A DNA stretch of 64,000 nucleotides from Nocardioides euryhalodurans (GTDB lineage: Bacteria > Actinomycetota > Actinomycetes > Propionibacteriales > Nocardioidaceae): contig NZ_CP038267.1 of the NCBI RefSeq assembly GCF_004564375.1, positions 2,544,501 through 2,608,500 on the forward strand. Direction: 5' to 3'. Below, in pieces: positions 41,180 to 49,455 of the stretch. The position numbers and the translations under genes were made by a program. Each line of letters opens with the position of its first letter. Position 1 is the stretch's first letter. Below the pieces are notes generated by a model. The model was not told where the DNA came from. It searched no databases and worked only from the letters and a program-made list of their open reading frames with translations.

Positions 41180-42102
41180 CGGGGGTCTCCCTCGGGTCGG
41201 ATGCCGGGCCACCGGCCGGCCTCGGCGAGCTCGTGCGTGACGGAGAGGATGCCGCTCCGGACCGCGGCGACGGCCTCGGCCGGGGCGGAGGCATCGGTCG
41301 CGGTGCGGAGCACCGCCCGGCGGCTGATCACCGGCTCGATCCGGCGGATCGCGACCGTCTCGGCACCGGACGTCGTCGACAGCGGCAGCATCGCGCAGGC
41401 GTCGCCGCCCTCGGCGATCCGCAGCATCGTCCCCAGCGACTCGACGTCGGCGACGACGGTGAGCTCGACGTCGTGCTGGCGCAGCGCCTGCTCGAGCAGC
41501 CGGCGCAGGCTGCTGCGGCTGCCGGGCGCCACGATCGGCACGCCCGCGAGCTCGGCGACGGAGATCCGGTCGGGCCGGGTCGGCGGCACCGGCGGCTCGC
41601 CGACCAGGTAGAGGTCCTCGGTGTAGAGCGGGACGTCGTCGGCGCGGCCGGCCGACGGGCCGACGTACATCACCGCGAGGTCCATCCGGCCGTGGGCGAA
41701 GAGCTCGTCGACGTACCCGCTCATCGACTCGAAGAGCTCCAGCCGCACGCCGGGGCAGTGGGCGCGGGTCCAGCGGAAGAGCGGTGCGGCCAGGTGGGCC
41801 GCGGCCCCGCTCGGCAGCCCGACCGAGACCAGGCCCCGGACCTGGTCGAGCTCGGCGGCCGCCGACGCGAGGTGGTCGAACTGCCGCACCAGCCGGTGGG
41901 CGTCCCGGTAGAACTCCAGCCCCGCCTGCGTGGGCCGTACGCCGCGGGGTCCGCGCTCCACCAGCTGCACCCCCAGCTCCCGCTCGAGCTGGGTCATCCG
42001 CTGGCTCAGCGCCGGCTGCGAGACCCGGAGCCCATCGGCGGCGCGGGACAGGCTGCCGGCGTCGACGATGGCGATCAGGTAGCGCAGCTGGAGGACGTCC
42101 AC
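41176..42102 (-). CDS. LysR-family regulator inside the catabolic operon
   Basis: A 308-aa regulator. DVLQLRYLIAIVDAGSLSRAADGLRVSQPALSQRMTQLERELGVQLVERGPRGVRPTQAGLEFY is the LysR winged helix; the rest is the periplasmic-binding-like effector domain. The GTG start at 42102 aligns with the normal LysR N-terminus, and GAGGAT ends 6 nt before it, so an internal promoter may exist. It lies 14 bp after the CoA-transferase gene and overlaps the lyase gene (ATGA). Confidence 0.88.
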   Translation of the reverse strand: MDVLQLRYLIAIVDAGSLSRAADGLRVSQPALSQRMTQLERELGVQLVERGPRGVRPTQAGLEFYRDAHRLVRQFDHLASAAAELDQVRGLVSVGLPSGAAAHLAAPLFRWTRAHCPGVRLELFESMSGYVDELFAHGRMDLAVMYVGPSAGRADDVPLYTEDLYLVGEPPVPPTRPDRISVAELAGVPIVAPGSRSSLRRLLEQALRQHDVELTVVADVESLGTMLRIAEGGDACAMLPLSTTSGAETVAIRRIEPVISRRAVLRTATDASAPAEAVAAVRSGILSVTHELAEAGRWPGIRPEGDPR

Positions 42103-42116
42103 GGCCCGATCCTCGC

Positions 42117-43292
42117 TCAGACCACGTGGTCGGCGGCGAGCGCGTCGATCTCGTCGCGCCCGAGCCCGAGCTCGCCGAGGATCGCGCGGGTGTGCTCGCC
42201 GAGGGCCGGGACCGGGTCCATCCGGGGCGTGTCGTCCACGACGCCGGGCGGCGCCAGGGCCCGGACCTCGCCGCCGGGGGTGGCGACCCGGTGCCAGCGG
42301 TCCCGGGCCGCGAGCTGGGGGTGGTCCCACACGTCCTGCATGGTGCTGACCCGCGCGTGGGCCACCGGGACCGCGGCGAGCGCCGTCGCGGCGCCCTCAC
42401 CGGTGAGCTCGGCGAAGCGGGCGGCGATGATGCGCCCGAGCGACTCGCGGTGGTCGTTGCGGGCCGCGTTGGTGGCGTACTCCTCACGGTCCGCGAGGGT
42501 CACGTCGCCGAGGAAGCGCTCGCAGAACCTGCGCCACTCGCGCTCGTTCTGGATCGCCATCATCACCGTCACGCCGTCGCCGGCGACGAACGGGCCGTAG
42601 GGGTAGATCGTGGCGTGGGCCGCGCCGGCGCGCGGTGGCGGCGGCGCGCCGTCGTAGGCGTAGTAGAGCGGGAAGCCCATCCACTCCACGGTTGCCTCGA
42701 GCATCGAGACGTCGAGGCGCGCGCCCCGGCCGGTGCGCGCCCGCTCGATGAGGGCCGCCAGGATCGAGCTGTAGGCGTACATCCCCGCGGCGATGTCGGA
42801 GACCGAGATCCCGACCTTGGCGACCTCGTCCTCGGTGCCGGTCACCGAGAGGACGCCGGCCTCGGCCTGCACCATCAGGTCGTACGCCTTCATCGACTCG
42901 TAGGGCCCGCCGAGCCCGTAGCCGGAGATGTCGCAGACCACCAGCCCGGGGTTGGCGGCCTGGAGCTCCTCGGCCCCGAGGCCTGCCCTGGCCGCCGCGC
43001 CGGGGGCGAGGTTCTGGAGGAACACGTCGGCCGTGGCGAGCAGCTGCCGGAGCACCGCCAGCCCGCGTGGGTCCTTGATGTCGAGGGTGAGCGACTCCTT
43101 GCTCCGGTTGGTCCACACGAAGTGGGAGCTCTGCCCCTCGACCCGAGTGTCGTAGCTGCGGGCGAAGTCCCCCACGAGTGGCCGCTCGACCTTGATGACG
43201 CGGGCGCCGAGGTCGGCGAGCTGGCGACTGGCGTACGGTGCCGCGATCGCCTGCTCGAGCGACACGACGGTGATGCCCTGCAGTGGCTGCAT
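42117..43292 (-). CDS. CaiB/BaiF family III CoA-transferase
   Basis: A 391-aa CoA-transferase. ITVVSLEQAIAAPYASRQLADLGARVIKVERPLVGDFARSYD is the family III N-terminus, and TNRSKESLTLDIKDPRGLAVLRQLLATADVFLQN precedes the catalytic Asp in LVVCDISGYGLGGPYESMKAYDLMVQAEAGVLSVTG. Enzymes of this family move CoA from succinyl-CoA or another donor to a carboxylate. With the lyase downstream, the acceptor is plausibly malate, citramalate or a similar acid. It starts 28 bp after the permease gene, with GGGAGAAGG just before ATG. Confidence 0.9.
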   Translation of the reverse strand: MQPLQGITVVSLEQAIAAPYASRQLADLGARVIKVERPLVGDFARSYDTRVEGQSSHFVWTNRSKESLTLDIKDPRGLAVLRQLLATADVFLQNLAPGAAARAGLGAEELQAANPGLVVCDISGYGLGGPYESMKAYDLMVQAEAGVLSVTGTEDEVAKVGISVSDIAAGMYAYSSILAALIERARTGRGARLDVSMLEATVEWMGFPLYYAYDGAPPPPRAGAAHATIYPYGPFVAGDGVTVMMAIQNEREWRRFCERFLGDVTLADREEYATNAARNDHRESLGRIIAARFAELTGEGAATALAAVPVAHARVSTMQDVWDHPQLAARDRWHRVATPGGEVRALAPPGVVDDTPRMDPVPALGEHTRAILGELGLGRDEIDALAADHVV

Positions 43293-43320
43293 CCTTCTCC
43301 CTCCCTCCGGCCGGCCCCGC

Positions 43321-44685
43321 TCAGACGACGAAGCTCAGGCCGATGATCAACGGCAGCGCGATCACCGACGCCAACGCCGTCACGAACGTCAGCGCCTTGA
43401 GGGCGCCACGCGTGGAGACCCCCAGCAACGTCTGGAACATCCAGAAGAAGTTGCTGTTGACCTGCAGCGCGAACAGCGCGCCGGCACCGATGGCGAGCCC
43501 GATGATCACGGTGGGAGCGTCGAGCTGGCCCATGATCGGGCCGATGATCCCGGCGGCCGTGATGGCGGCGACCGAGATCGACCCGATGGCCAGGTGCAGG
43601 ACCGCGGCGATCAGCCACGCCAGCAGGATGCTGACGACCACGGGGGCGCCCGCCTCGGCCGAGAAGAGGTCGCCCAGCACCTGCTCGAGGTCGGTCGCGG
43701 CGATCACCGCGCCGAGCGAGCCGCCGACGCCGGTGATCAGCAGGATCTGGCCGGTGGTGTCGAAGCCCTTGCTCATCGCCTCGTCGGTCAGGGTGTTGCC
43801 GATGCTGGTCTTGGCGAGGGCGTAGGCGCCGACCAGGCCGAGGAAGAGCGCCAGCACCGGGTTGCCGAGGAAGGCGATGAACGGCGTCGAGAAGCCGGCG
43901 GCCTCGGCGATCGCGCCGAAGGCGATCAGCGCGAGCGGCACCAGCACCGGGAGCAGCGAGACGAAGAGGGACGGCACGGAGCGGTGACCGCCTCCGGCGA
44001 GCTCCTCGGCGTGCTCGTCCGCCAGCGCCTCGGCCTCCAGCAGCGCCTCGGAGGCGTGCTCGTCACCCTCGGGGTTCCAGAAGCCGAGCTTGAGCAGCTG
44101 GCTGTAGACGAAGACGGTGAGCACCGCTGTCAGCGGACCGATCAGCAGGCCGAAGCCGAGCATGGTGGCGAGCGGGATGTCCAGCAGGCCCGCGATGGAG
44201 ATGGTGCCCAGACCGGGGACCACGAAGACGTACCCCACCAGGATGCCGGCGGTGATCGCGCCGCCCATCAGGCCCAGGCCGTTGCGGCCGAGCTGCGGCG
44301 CGGCCGAGCGGGCCAGCGGGGAGGCCAGCACCAGCTGGACGTCGACGTAGATCGACGGGAAGAGCGTCGTCATGACCGCGGCCATGGCGTACGGCAGGCG
44401 GGTCGCACCGAGCACCGTGAGCAGCAGCCGGACCAGCCGTTGCAGCGCCTGCATGGCGAACAGCAACGACCCCATGAGGACGCCGAAGCCGATCAGCAGG
44501 CCCACCTCGGCCATGATCCCGCCGAACCCGTCGACGATCGCCGTCACGGTTCCCTCGAACCCCAGCCCGGCGGCCAGGCCGAGGTAGAGCGAGCCGGTGA
44601 CCAGCGAGATCACGGGGTCGACCTTGAGCACGATGATCAGGAGGACGACGGCCAGGATGGCGATCGTGGCGTGCAGGACGATCAA
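43321..44685 (-). CDS. GntP-family organic acid permease
   Basis: A 454-aa membrane transporter with 12-14 helices of the GntP type: TATLFPSIYVDV-like MTTLFPSIYVDVQLVLASPLARSAAP, GTISIAGLLDIPLATMLGFG, LLITGVGGSLGAVIAATDLEQVLGD and LHLAIGSISVAAITAAGIIGPIM. GntP carriers import gluconate, lactate, citrate-like or hydroxy acids with protons. I take the TTG at 44685 as start because AGGAG lies 6 nt before it; a TTG farther upstream has no such site. It is the first gene of the operon with the CoA-transferase, LysR and lyase. Confidence 0.85.
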   Translation of the reverse strand: MIVLHATIAILAVVLLIIVLKVDPVISLVTGSLYLGLAAGLGFEGTVTAIVDGFGGIMAEVGLLIGFGVLMGSLLFAMQALQRLVRLLLTVLGATRLPYAMAAVMTTLFPSIYVDVQLVLASPLARSAAPQLGRNGLGLMGGAITAGILVGYVFVVPGLGTISIAGLLDIPLATMLGFGLLIGPLTAVLTVFVYSQLLKLGFWNPEGDEHASEALLEAEALADEHAEELAGGGHRSVPSLFVSLLPVLVPLALIAFGAIAEAAGFSTPFIAFLGNPVLALFLGLVGAYALAKTSIGNTLTDEAMSKGFDTTGQILLITGVGGSLGAVIAATDLEQVLGDLFSAEAGAPVVVSILLAWLIAAVLHLAIGSISVAAITAAGIIGPIMGQLDAPTVIIGLAIGAGALFALQVNSNFFWMFQTLLGVSTRGALKALTFVTALASVIALPLIIGLSFVV

Positions 44686-44777
44686 GACGTGCTCCTCGGC
44701 TGGGGGGGGTCGGGCGTGTGAAGGCAATCACAACGTCGACCACGAGGAGAACCCGCGATCAGGCGATCCAGCCATCA

Positions 44778-44792
44778 GTGGCGCTTATGGCT
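44778..44792 (-). promoter_or_regulatory. candidate LysR site upstream of the permease operon
   Basis: On the minus strand this reads AGCCATAAGCGCCAC. The first ten bases are identical to AGCCATAAGC at 45563-45572 in front of the divergent LysR gene. Its position about 90 bp before the permease start suits an activator site. The AT-containing core is unusual for this GC-rich sequence. Confidence 0.45.
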
Positions 44793-44803
44793 GAGCCTGC
44801 TGC

Positions 44804-45508
44804 TCAGGCGGGGACGCGCTCCGTCAGGGCGAGCTCGGCCAGGGCCCGGGCGTGGGCCTCGGCGGAGTCGACGACCGGCAGCGGGCTGTCGTCCGGACCG
44901 ACCAGCAGGCCGATCTCGGTGCAGGCCAGCACCACGGCCTGGGCGCCGCGCTGCGCCAACCGGTCGATGACGCCGACGTACGCGGCGCGGGACTCCGCGG
45001 CGACCACGCCCCGGGTCAGCTCGTCGAACACGACGCGGTCGACCAGGGTCCGGTCGTCCGCCTCGGGGACCATCGCAGTGATGCCGTGGCGGGCGAGCCG
45101 CTCGGCGTAGAACGGCTCCTCCATCACCCAGCGGGCACCGAGGATGCCGAGCCGGTCCCAGCCGTGCGCGGCAGCGACGCCGGCGACGGCGTCGGCGATG
45201 TGGAGGAGGGGCACGTCGACGGACGCCTCGACCGCGGGGGCGACCTTGTGCATCAGGTTCGTGCAGATCGCGACGACGTCGGCCCCACCGGCGACGCAGC
45301 CGGCGGCGGCGCGGCTGAGCAGGTCCCCCGCGCCCGCCCAGTCGTCCTCGACCTGGCACTGCCGGACGGCCGCGAAGTCGAGCGACTGCAGGGCGATCTG
45401 CGCCGAGGAGTGGCCGCCGAGCCGCTGCGCCACGGTCTCGTTGATGATCCGGTAGTAGCTCGCGGTCGAGTGCCAGCTCATGCCGCCGATGAGTCCGATC
45501 GTCTTCAC
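44804..45508 (-). CDS. aspartate/glutamate racemase-family protein
   Basis: A 234-aa cofactor-independent racemase. KTIGLIGGMSWHSTASYYRIINETVAQRLGGHSSAQIALQSLDF is the family N-terminus; the two catalytic Cys are in VVAICTNLMHK and VVLACTEIGLLV. It could interconvert D/L-aspartate or glutamate, or act on a related acid such as maleate. The GTG start fits the MKTIGLIGG consensus. It sits between the permease operon and the divergent LysR gene and likely belongs to the same regulon. Confidence 0.88.
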   Translation of the reverse strand: MKTIGLIGGMSWHSTASYYRIINETVAQRLGGHSSAQIALQSLDFAAVRQCQVEDDWAGAGDLLSRAAAGCVAGGADVVAICTNLMHKVAPAVEASVDVPLLHIADAVAGVAAAHGWDRLGILGARWVMEEPFYAERLARHGITAMVPEADDRTLVDRVVFDELTRGVVAAESRAAYVGVIDRLAQRGAQAVVLACTEIGLLVGPDDSPLPVVDSAEAHARALAELALTERVPA

Positions 45509-45562
45509 CACCCCATGGTCACCCAGGACGACGGTCCAAGGAACACCCCTTCTGCTTCGTCG

Positions 45563-45578
45563 AGCCATAAGCCACACT
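45563..45578 (+). promoter_or_regulatory. LysR promoter and candidate autoregulatory site
   Basis: AGCCATAAGCCACAC (45563-45577) overlaps CACACT (45573-45578), the -10 box that ends 7 nt before the LysR GTG. Its first ten bases are repeated upstream of the permease gene. Binding here would affect the LysR gene itself and possibly the divergent racemase gene. Confidence 0.45.
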
Positions 45579-45585
45579 TGGAGGT

Positions 45586-46476
45586 GTGGACCCTCGTCGC
45601 GTGCTCGTGTTCCGGACCGTCGCCCGGGCCGGCTCGCTTAGCGCCGCGGCACGGGAGCTCGGCTGGACCCAGCCGGCCGTCAGCCAGCAGCTGCAGCGGC
45701 TCGAGCACGAGGTCGGCGGACCGCTGGTGCTGCGCAGCACCCGGGGCGTCACGCTCACCGATGCCGGCCGGCTGCTGCTCGGTCGCGCCGACGCGCTCGC
45801 GGGCGAGCTCCACATGGCGGGGGAGGAGCTCGCCGCGCTGGCGCAGCTGCGCGGCGGACGCGTACGTCTGGTGTCCTACCCCTCGGCGGTGGCGACGATC
45901 GTGCCGGAGGCACTCCGGCTGTTCCGGGCCGGCCACCCGGCCGTGGACGTGTCGCTCGCCGAGGCGGAGCCGCCCGAGGCGGCCACGGCGGTGCGCGAGG
46001 GCACGGCCGACCTCGCTCTGGTCTTCGCCTACGACGGCGCGCCGGCGGACGACGGTGCGCTGACCTGGCTGCCGCTGACCCGGGAGCCGGTCGAGCTGGT
46101 CCTCCCGCCGGACCACCCCGCGGCCTCCCGCTCCCGCCTCTCCCTGGCCTCGCTCGCCGACGACACCTGGATCGCCGGCTGCCCGCGCTGCAGCCAGCAC
46201 CTCGTGGAGCGGTGCCGCGAGGCCGGCTTCGAGCCGCGCGTCACCCACGCCACCGACGACTACGTCGCCGTGCAGGCGCTGGTTGCCGCCGGGCTCGGCG
46301 TGACGATGCTGCCGCAGTCGGCGCTCACGGCCTTCCGCCACCCCGAGGTGGTGGTGCGTTCCTCGCGGACCCTCGGCAGCCGGCACGTCGGCCTCGCCTA
46401 CCGGCCGGGCGCCGAGCAGGTCCCGGCGACCGCCGCGCTCATGGAGCAGCTGATCCGGACCACCGCGCGGCGCTGA
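45586..46476 (+). CDS. LysR-family regulator (divergent)
   Basis: A 296-aa regulator with HTH VFRTVARAGSLSAAARELGWTQPAVSQQLQRLEHEVGGPLVLRSTRGVTLTDAG and a standard effector domain (VRLVSYPSAVATIVPEALRLFRAGHPAVDVSLAEAE). It is divergent from the racemase gene and next to the permease operon, so these are its likely targets. The GTG start is 7 nt after CACACT. Confidence 0.9.
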   Translation: MDPRRVLVFRTVARAGSLSAAARELGWTQPAVSQQLQRLEHEVGGPLVLRSTRGVTLTDAGRLLLGRADALAGELHMAGEELAALAQLRGGRVRLVSYPSAVATIVPEALRLFRAGHPAVDVSLAEAEPPEAATAVREGTADLALVFAYDGAPADDGALTWLPLTREPVELVLPPDHPAASRSRLSLASLADDTWIAGCPRCSQHLVERCREAGFEPRVTHATDDYVAVQALVAAGLGVTMLPQSALTAFRHPEVVVRSSRTLGSRHVGLAYRPGAEQVPATAALMEQLIRTTARR

Positions 46477-46598
46477 GCCTCGAGAACTGCCGGTGTCGCG
46501 GGGGTCCCAGCAGGTCTACGCTGATCGGCAGTCGCTGCCCGCGGGAGGGTGGCCGTCGGCCCCCCGGCCCCCCGGGCCCACTCCGAGGGGGAACCACC

Positions 46599-48230
46599 AT
46601 GCCGGTCGCCAAGCGTCGAGGACCTGAACGTCACGGACGCGAGCACTTCTTCATCGAGGGCGAGGGGCTGGTCGGCGATCCGGCCACCGTGCCCGAGACC
46701 GCCCCGGTCGACGACGGCGCGCGGACTGCCGCGGCCGCCCGGGCCGAGGACTTCCGCTTCTCACGCCTCGGCCCGCGGGGGAGCAAGCTCCCCGAGGGGC
46801 TGCTCCGCAAGGTCGCCACGGCGATGGCCACGAGGGACGACGGGGGCAACGGCACGATCGCGGCCGGCTACACCTACCTCGGGCAGTTCGTCGACCACGA
46901 CCTCACCTTCGACCAGACGACGGTCGCGCTCGGCGACTCGGTCGCGCCGGCCGACCTGCTCCAGGGCCGATCACCCAGCCTCGACCTCGACAGCATGTAC
47001 GGCTTCGGTCCCGCCGACCCGGTCTCCGCGGAGTTCTACCGCGACGACCGCCACCTCGCCGTCGGGAGGACGGTCCGGCTCGGGCCCGCGCCGCTCCAGG
47101 CCCGCCGCGAGTACGACCTGCCGCGCCTCGGGGACGGCAGCGACGACGAGGAGAACCGACGTCGCGCCGTGATCCCCGACTTCCGCAACGACGAGAACCT
47201 CGCGGTCGCGCAGACCCACCTGGCGTTCACCCGCTTCCACAACCGGGTCGTCGACGGCCTGGACGCCTCGGTGCCGGCCAACCAGCGCTTCCGCCGCGCC
47301 CGCCGGCAGGTCGTCCTCCACTACCAGTGGATGCTGCGCACCGACTACCTCCCCAAGATCTGCGACAGCACGGTCGTCACGGACGTCTTCAGCAACGGCC
47401 GCAAGCTGTTCGAGGTCGGGGCCGACCCGTTGAGCGTGCCGACGATGCCGGTGGAGTTCTCGGTGGCGGCGTTCCGCTTCGGGCACTCGATGGTGCGGGG
47501 CGCGTACGACTGGAACGCGGAGTTCCCCAACGGTCAGGGCGACCTGTTCTTCCTGTTCGACTTCTCCGGCACCTCGGGCTTCCTGGGCGGCGGCCCGCTG
47601 GCGCTGCCGAGCAACTGGATCGCCGACTGGCGACGGCTCTACCGCTTCTCGAGCATCGGTCGCGGCGACCTGAAGCCGCCGGCGGGCGAGTTCAACCTCG
47701 CGCGCCGGATCGACACGCTGCTCACCCCGCCGCTCGCCGCGCTGCCCAGCGGCGCCTTCGGCGGGAAGCGCGACGGGTTCGGGGCGATGGCCGCCCACCT
47801 GGCCTTCCGCAACCTGGTGCGGGCCAACATGGTCCGGCTCGCGAGTGGCCAGGACATGGTCAGGCTGCTGCGTCGCAAGGGGGTGCCGGTGACCGCCTTG
47901 ACCAAGGCGCAGATCCTGGGCAGCGGCGGCGACGGCGCCTCGCTCGACAGCCTCACCGCCGCCGAGAAGGACCGGTTCGCGAAGGAGACCCCGCTGTGGT
48001 TCTACGTGCTGCGCGAGGCCGAGCTCAACGGCGGCAAGCTCAGCGGCGTCGGCGCGCGGATCGTGGCCGAGACCTTCCACCGCGCCATGGAGGGCTCGCG
48101 CCACTCCATCGTCCGCCACCCCGACTGGCGACCCACGCTGGGCGGCAAGCCCGGCCGGTTCACGATGATGGACCTGCTGCTCGTGGCGTACGACGACGAC
48201 AAGGCGGTGCTCGCGCCCCTGGGTGACTGA
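46599..48230 (+). CDS. animal-type haem peroxidase family protein
   Basis: A 543-aa haem enzyme of the bacterial branch of the animal peroxidase/cyclooxygenase superfamily. The distal His is in YLGQFVDHDLTFDQ, the catalytic Arg region follows, and the proximal His is in FSVAAFRFGHSMVRGAYDWN. Also diagnostic are FRNDENLAVAQTHLAFTRFHNRVVDGL and PLWFYVLREAELNGGKLSGVGARIVAETFHRAMEGS. No signal peptide is seen, so it appears cytosolic. It may oxidise halides, phenols or lipids. The ATG follows GAGGGGGA. Confidence 0.9.
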   Translation: MPVAKRRGPERHGREHFFIEGEGLVGDPATVPETAPVDDGARTAAAARAEDFRFSRLGPRGSKLPEGLLRKVATAMATRDDGGNGTIAAGYTYLGQFVDHDLTFDQTTVALGDSVAPADLLQGRSPSLDLDSMYGFGPADPVSAEFYRDDRHLAVGRTVRLGPAPLQARREYDLPRLGDGSDDEENRRRAVIPDFRNDENLAVAQTHLAFTRFHNRVVDGLDASVPANQRFRRARRQVVLHYQWMLRTDYLPKICDSTVVTDVFSNGRKLFEVGADPLSVPTMPVEFSVAAFRFGHSMVRGAYDWNAEFPNGQGDLFFLFDFSGTSGFLGGGPLALPSNWIADWRRLYRFSSIGRGDLKPPAGEFNLARRIDTLLTPPLAALPSGAFGGKRDGFGAMAAHLAFRNLVRANMVRLASGQDMVRLLRRKGVPVTALTKAQILGSGGDGASLDSLTAAEKDRFAKETPLWFYVLREAELNGGKLSGVGARIVAETFHRAMEGSRHSIVRHPDWRPTLGGKPGRFTMMDLLLVAYDDDKAVLAPLGD

Positions 48231-48269
48231 CACCGCACCACCGCGGGGAATGCTCCGGCGCCCCTTCCG

Positions 48270-48296
48270 GTTAACCTGATACAACTTTCAACCAGA
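48270..48296. promoter_or_regulatory. AT-rich promoter/operator before the monooxygenase pair
   Basis: GGTTAACCTGATACAAC followed by TTTCAACC forms a short AT-rich island in a very GC-rich context, with GGTT and AACC at its ends. TGATACAAC resembles an extended -10. Such islands often hold both promoter and repressor site. The ribosome binding site AGAAGGGG follows at once. Confidence 0.45.
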
Positions 48297-48306
48297 AGGG
48301 GCGACC

Positions 48307-49455
48307 ATGCAGTTCGGCATCTTCTCCGTCGGGGACGTCACCCCCGACCCCACCACCGGTCGTACGCCGACCGAGGGCGAGCGGATCGAGTCGATGACCC
48401 GGCTCGCGCTCAAGACCGAGGAGGTCGGGCTCGACGTCTTCGCGACCGGCGAGCACCACAACCCGCCGTTCGTGCCGAGCAGCCCCACGACCCACCTCGG
48501 GTTCATCGCGGCGCAGACCGAGAAGCTGCTGCTGAGCACCTCCACGACGCTCATCACCACCAACGACCCGGTGAAGATCGCCGAGGACTACGCGATGCTC
48601 CAGCACCTCTCGCGGGGCCGCGTCGACCTGATGATGGGCCGCGGAAACACCGGCCCGGTGTACCCCTGGTTCGGCAAGGACATCCGCGACGGGATCCCGC
48701 TCGCGGTCGAGAACTACCACCTGCTGCGTCGGCTCTGGCGCGAGCGCGTCGTGACGTGGGAAGGCACGTACCGCACGCCGCTGCAGGGCTTCACCGCCAC
48801 GCCCGCCCCGCTCGACGGCACGCCGCCCTTCGTGTGGCACGGGTCGATCCGCTCGCCCGAGATCGCCGAGCAGGCGGCGTACTACGGCGACGGCTTCTTC
48901 CACAACCACATCTTCTGGAACAAGGAGCACACCCAGCAGATGGTGGCGCTCTACCGGCGCCGCTTCGAGGCGTACGGCCACGGCGCTGCCGACCAGGCGA
49001 TCGTCGGCCTCGGTGGCCAGGTGTTCATGGCCGACACCGAGGCGGAGGCCAAGCGCGTCTTCCGGCCCTACTTCGACAACGCGCCGGTCTACGGCCACGG
49101 CCCCTCGCTCGAGGACTTCTCCGAGCTCACGCCGCTGACGGTCGGGACGCCGGAGCAGGTCATCGAGCGGACCCTCGGGTTCGCCGACTACGTCGGTGAC
49201 TACCAGCGCCAGCTGTTCCTGGTCGACCACGCCGGGCTGCCGACGGACGTGGTGCTCGAGCAGGTCGAGATCCTCGGCCGCGAGGTGGTGCCGGTGCTGC
49301 GCGAGGAGTTCGCTCGCCGTCGTCCGGCCCACGTGCCGAGCGACCCGCCGACCCACGCGTCGCTGGTGGCCGCCGGACCGGAGTCCGAGCACCACCTGGT
49401 CGCCCCGGTCGCCGAGCGCGCCCAGGTCGACGCGGTGGCCGGGAGCACCCGATGA
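48307..49455 (+). CDS. LLM-class FMN-dependent monooxygenase (CE1758 type)
   Basis: A 382-aa luciferase-like monooxygenase. QFGIFSVGDVTPDPTTGRTPTEGERIE, EVGLDVFATGEHHNPPFVPSSPTTHLGFIAAQTEKLLLSTSTTLITTNDPVKIAEDYAMLQHLSRGRVDLMMGRGNTGPVYPWFG and YYGDGFFHNHIFWNKEHTQQMV identify the FMN-dependent CE1758 group. It uses reduced flavin and oxygen; the substrate is unknown. It overlaps the next gene by 4 bp (ATGA), whose product would supply FMNH2. Confidence 0.9.
   Translation: MQFGIFSVGDVTPDPTTGRTPTEGERIESMTRLALKTEEVGLDVFATGEHHNPPFVPSSPTTHLGFIAAQTEKLLLSTSTTLITTNDPVKIAEDYAMLQHLSRGRVDLMMGRGNTGPVYPWFGKDIRDGIPLAVENYHLLRRLWRERVVTWEGTYRTPLQGFTATPAPLDGTPPFVWHGSIRSPEIAEQAAYYGDGFFHNHIFWNKEHTQQMVALYRRRFEAYGHGAADQAIVGLGGQVFMADTEAEAKRVFRPYFDNAPVYGHGPSLEDFSELTPLTVGTPEQVIERTLGFADYVGDYQRQLFLVDHAGLPTDVVLEQVEILGREVVPVLREEFARRRPAHVPSDPPTHASLVAAGPESEHHLVAPVAERAQVDAVAGSTR

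Noticed and set aside
40391..44685. Itaconate degradation operon
   Set aside because: A CoA-transferase and CitE-type lyase are present, but no itaconyl-CoA hydratase; citramalate- or malate-type substrates need fewer steps.
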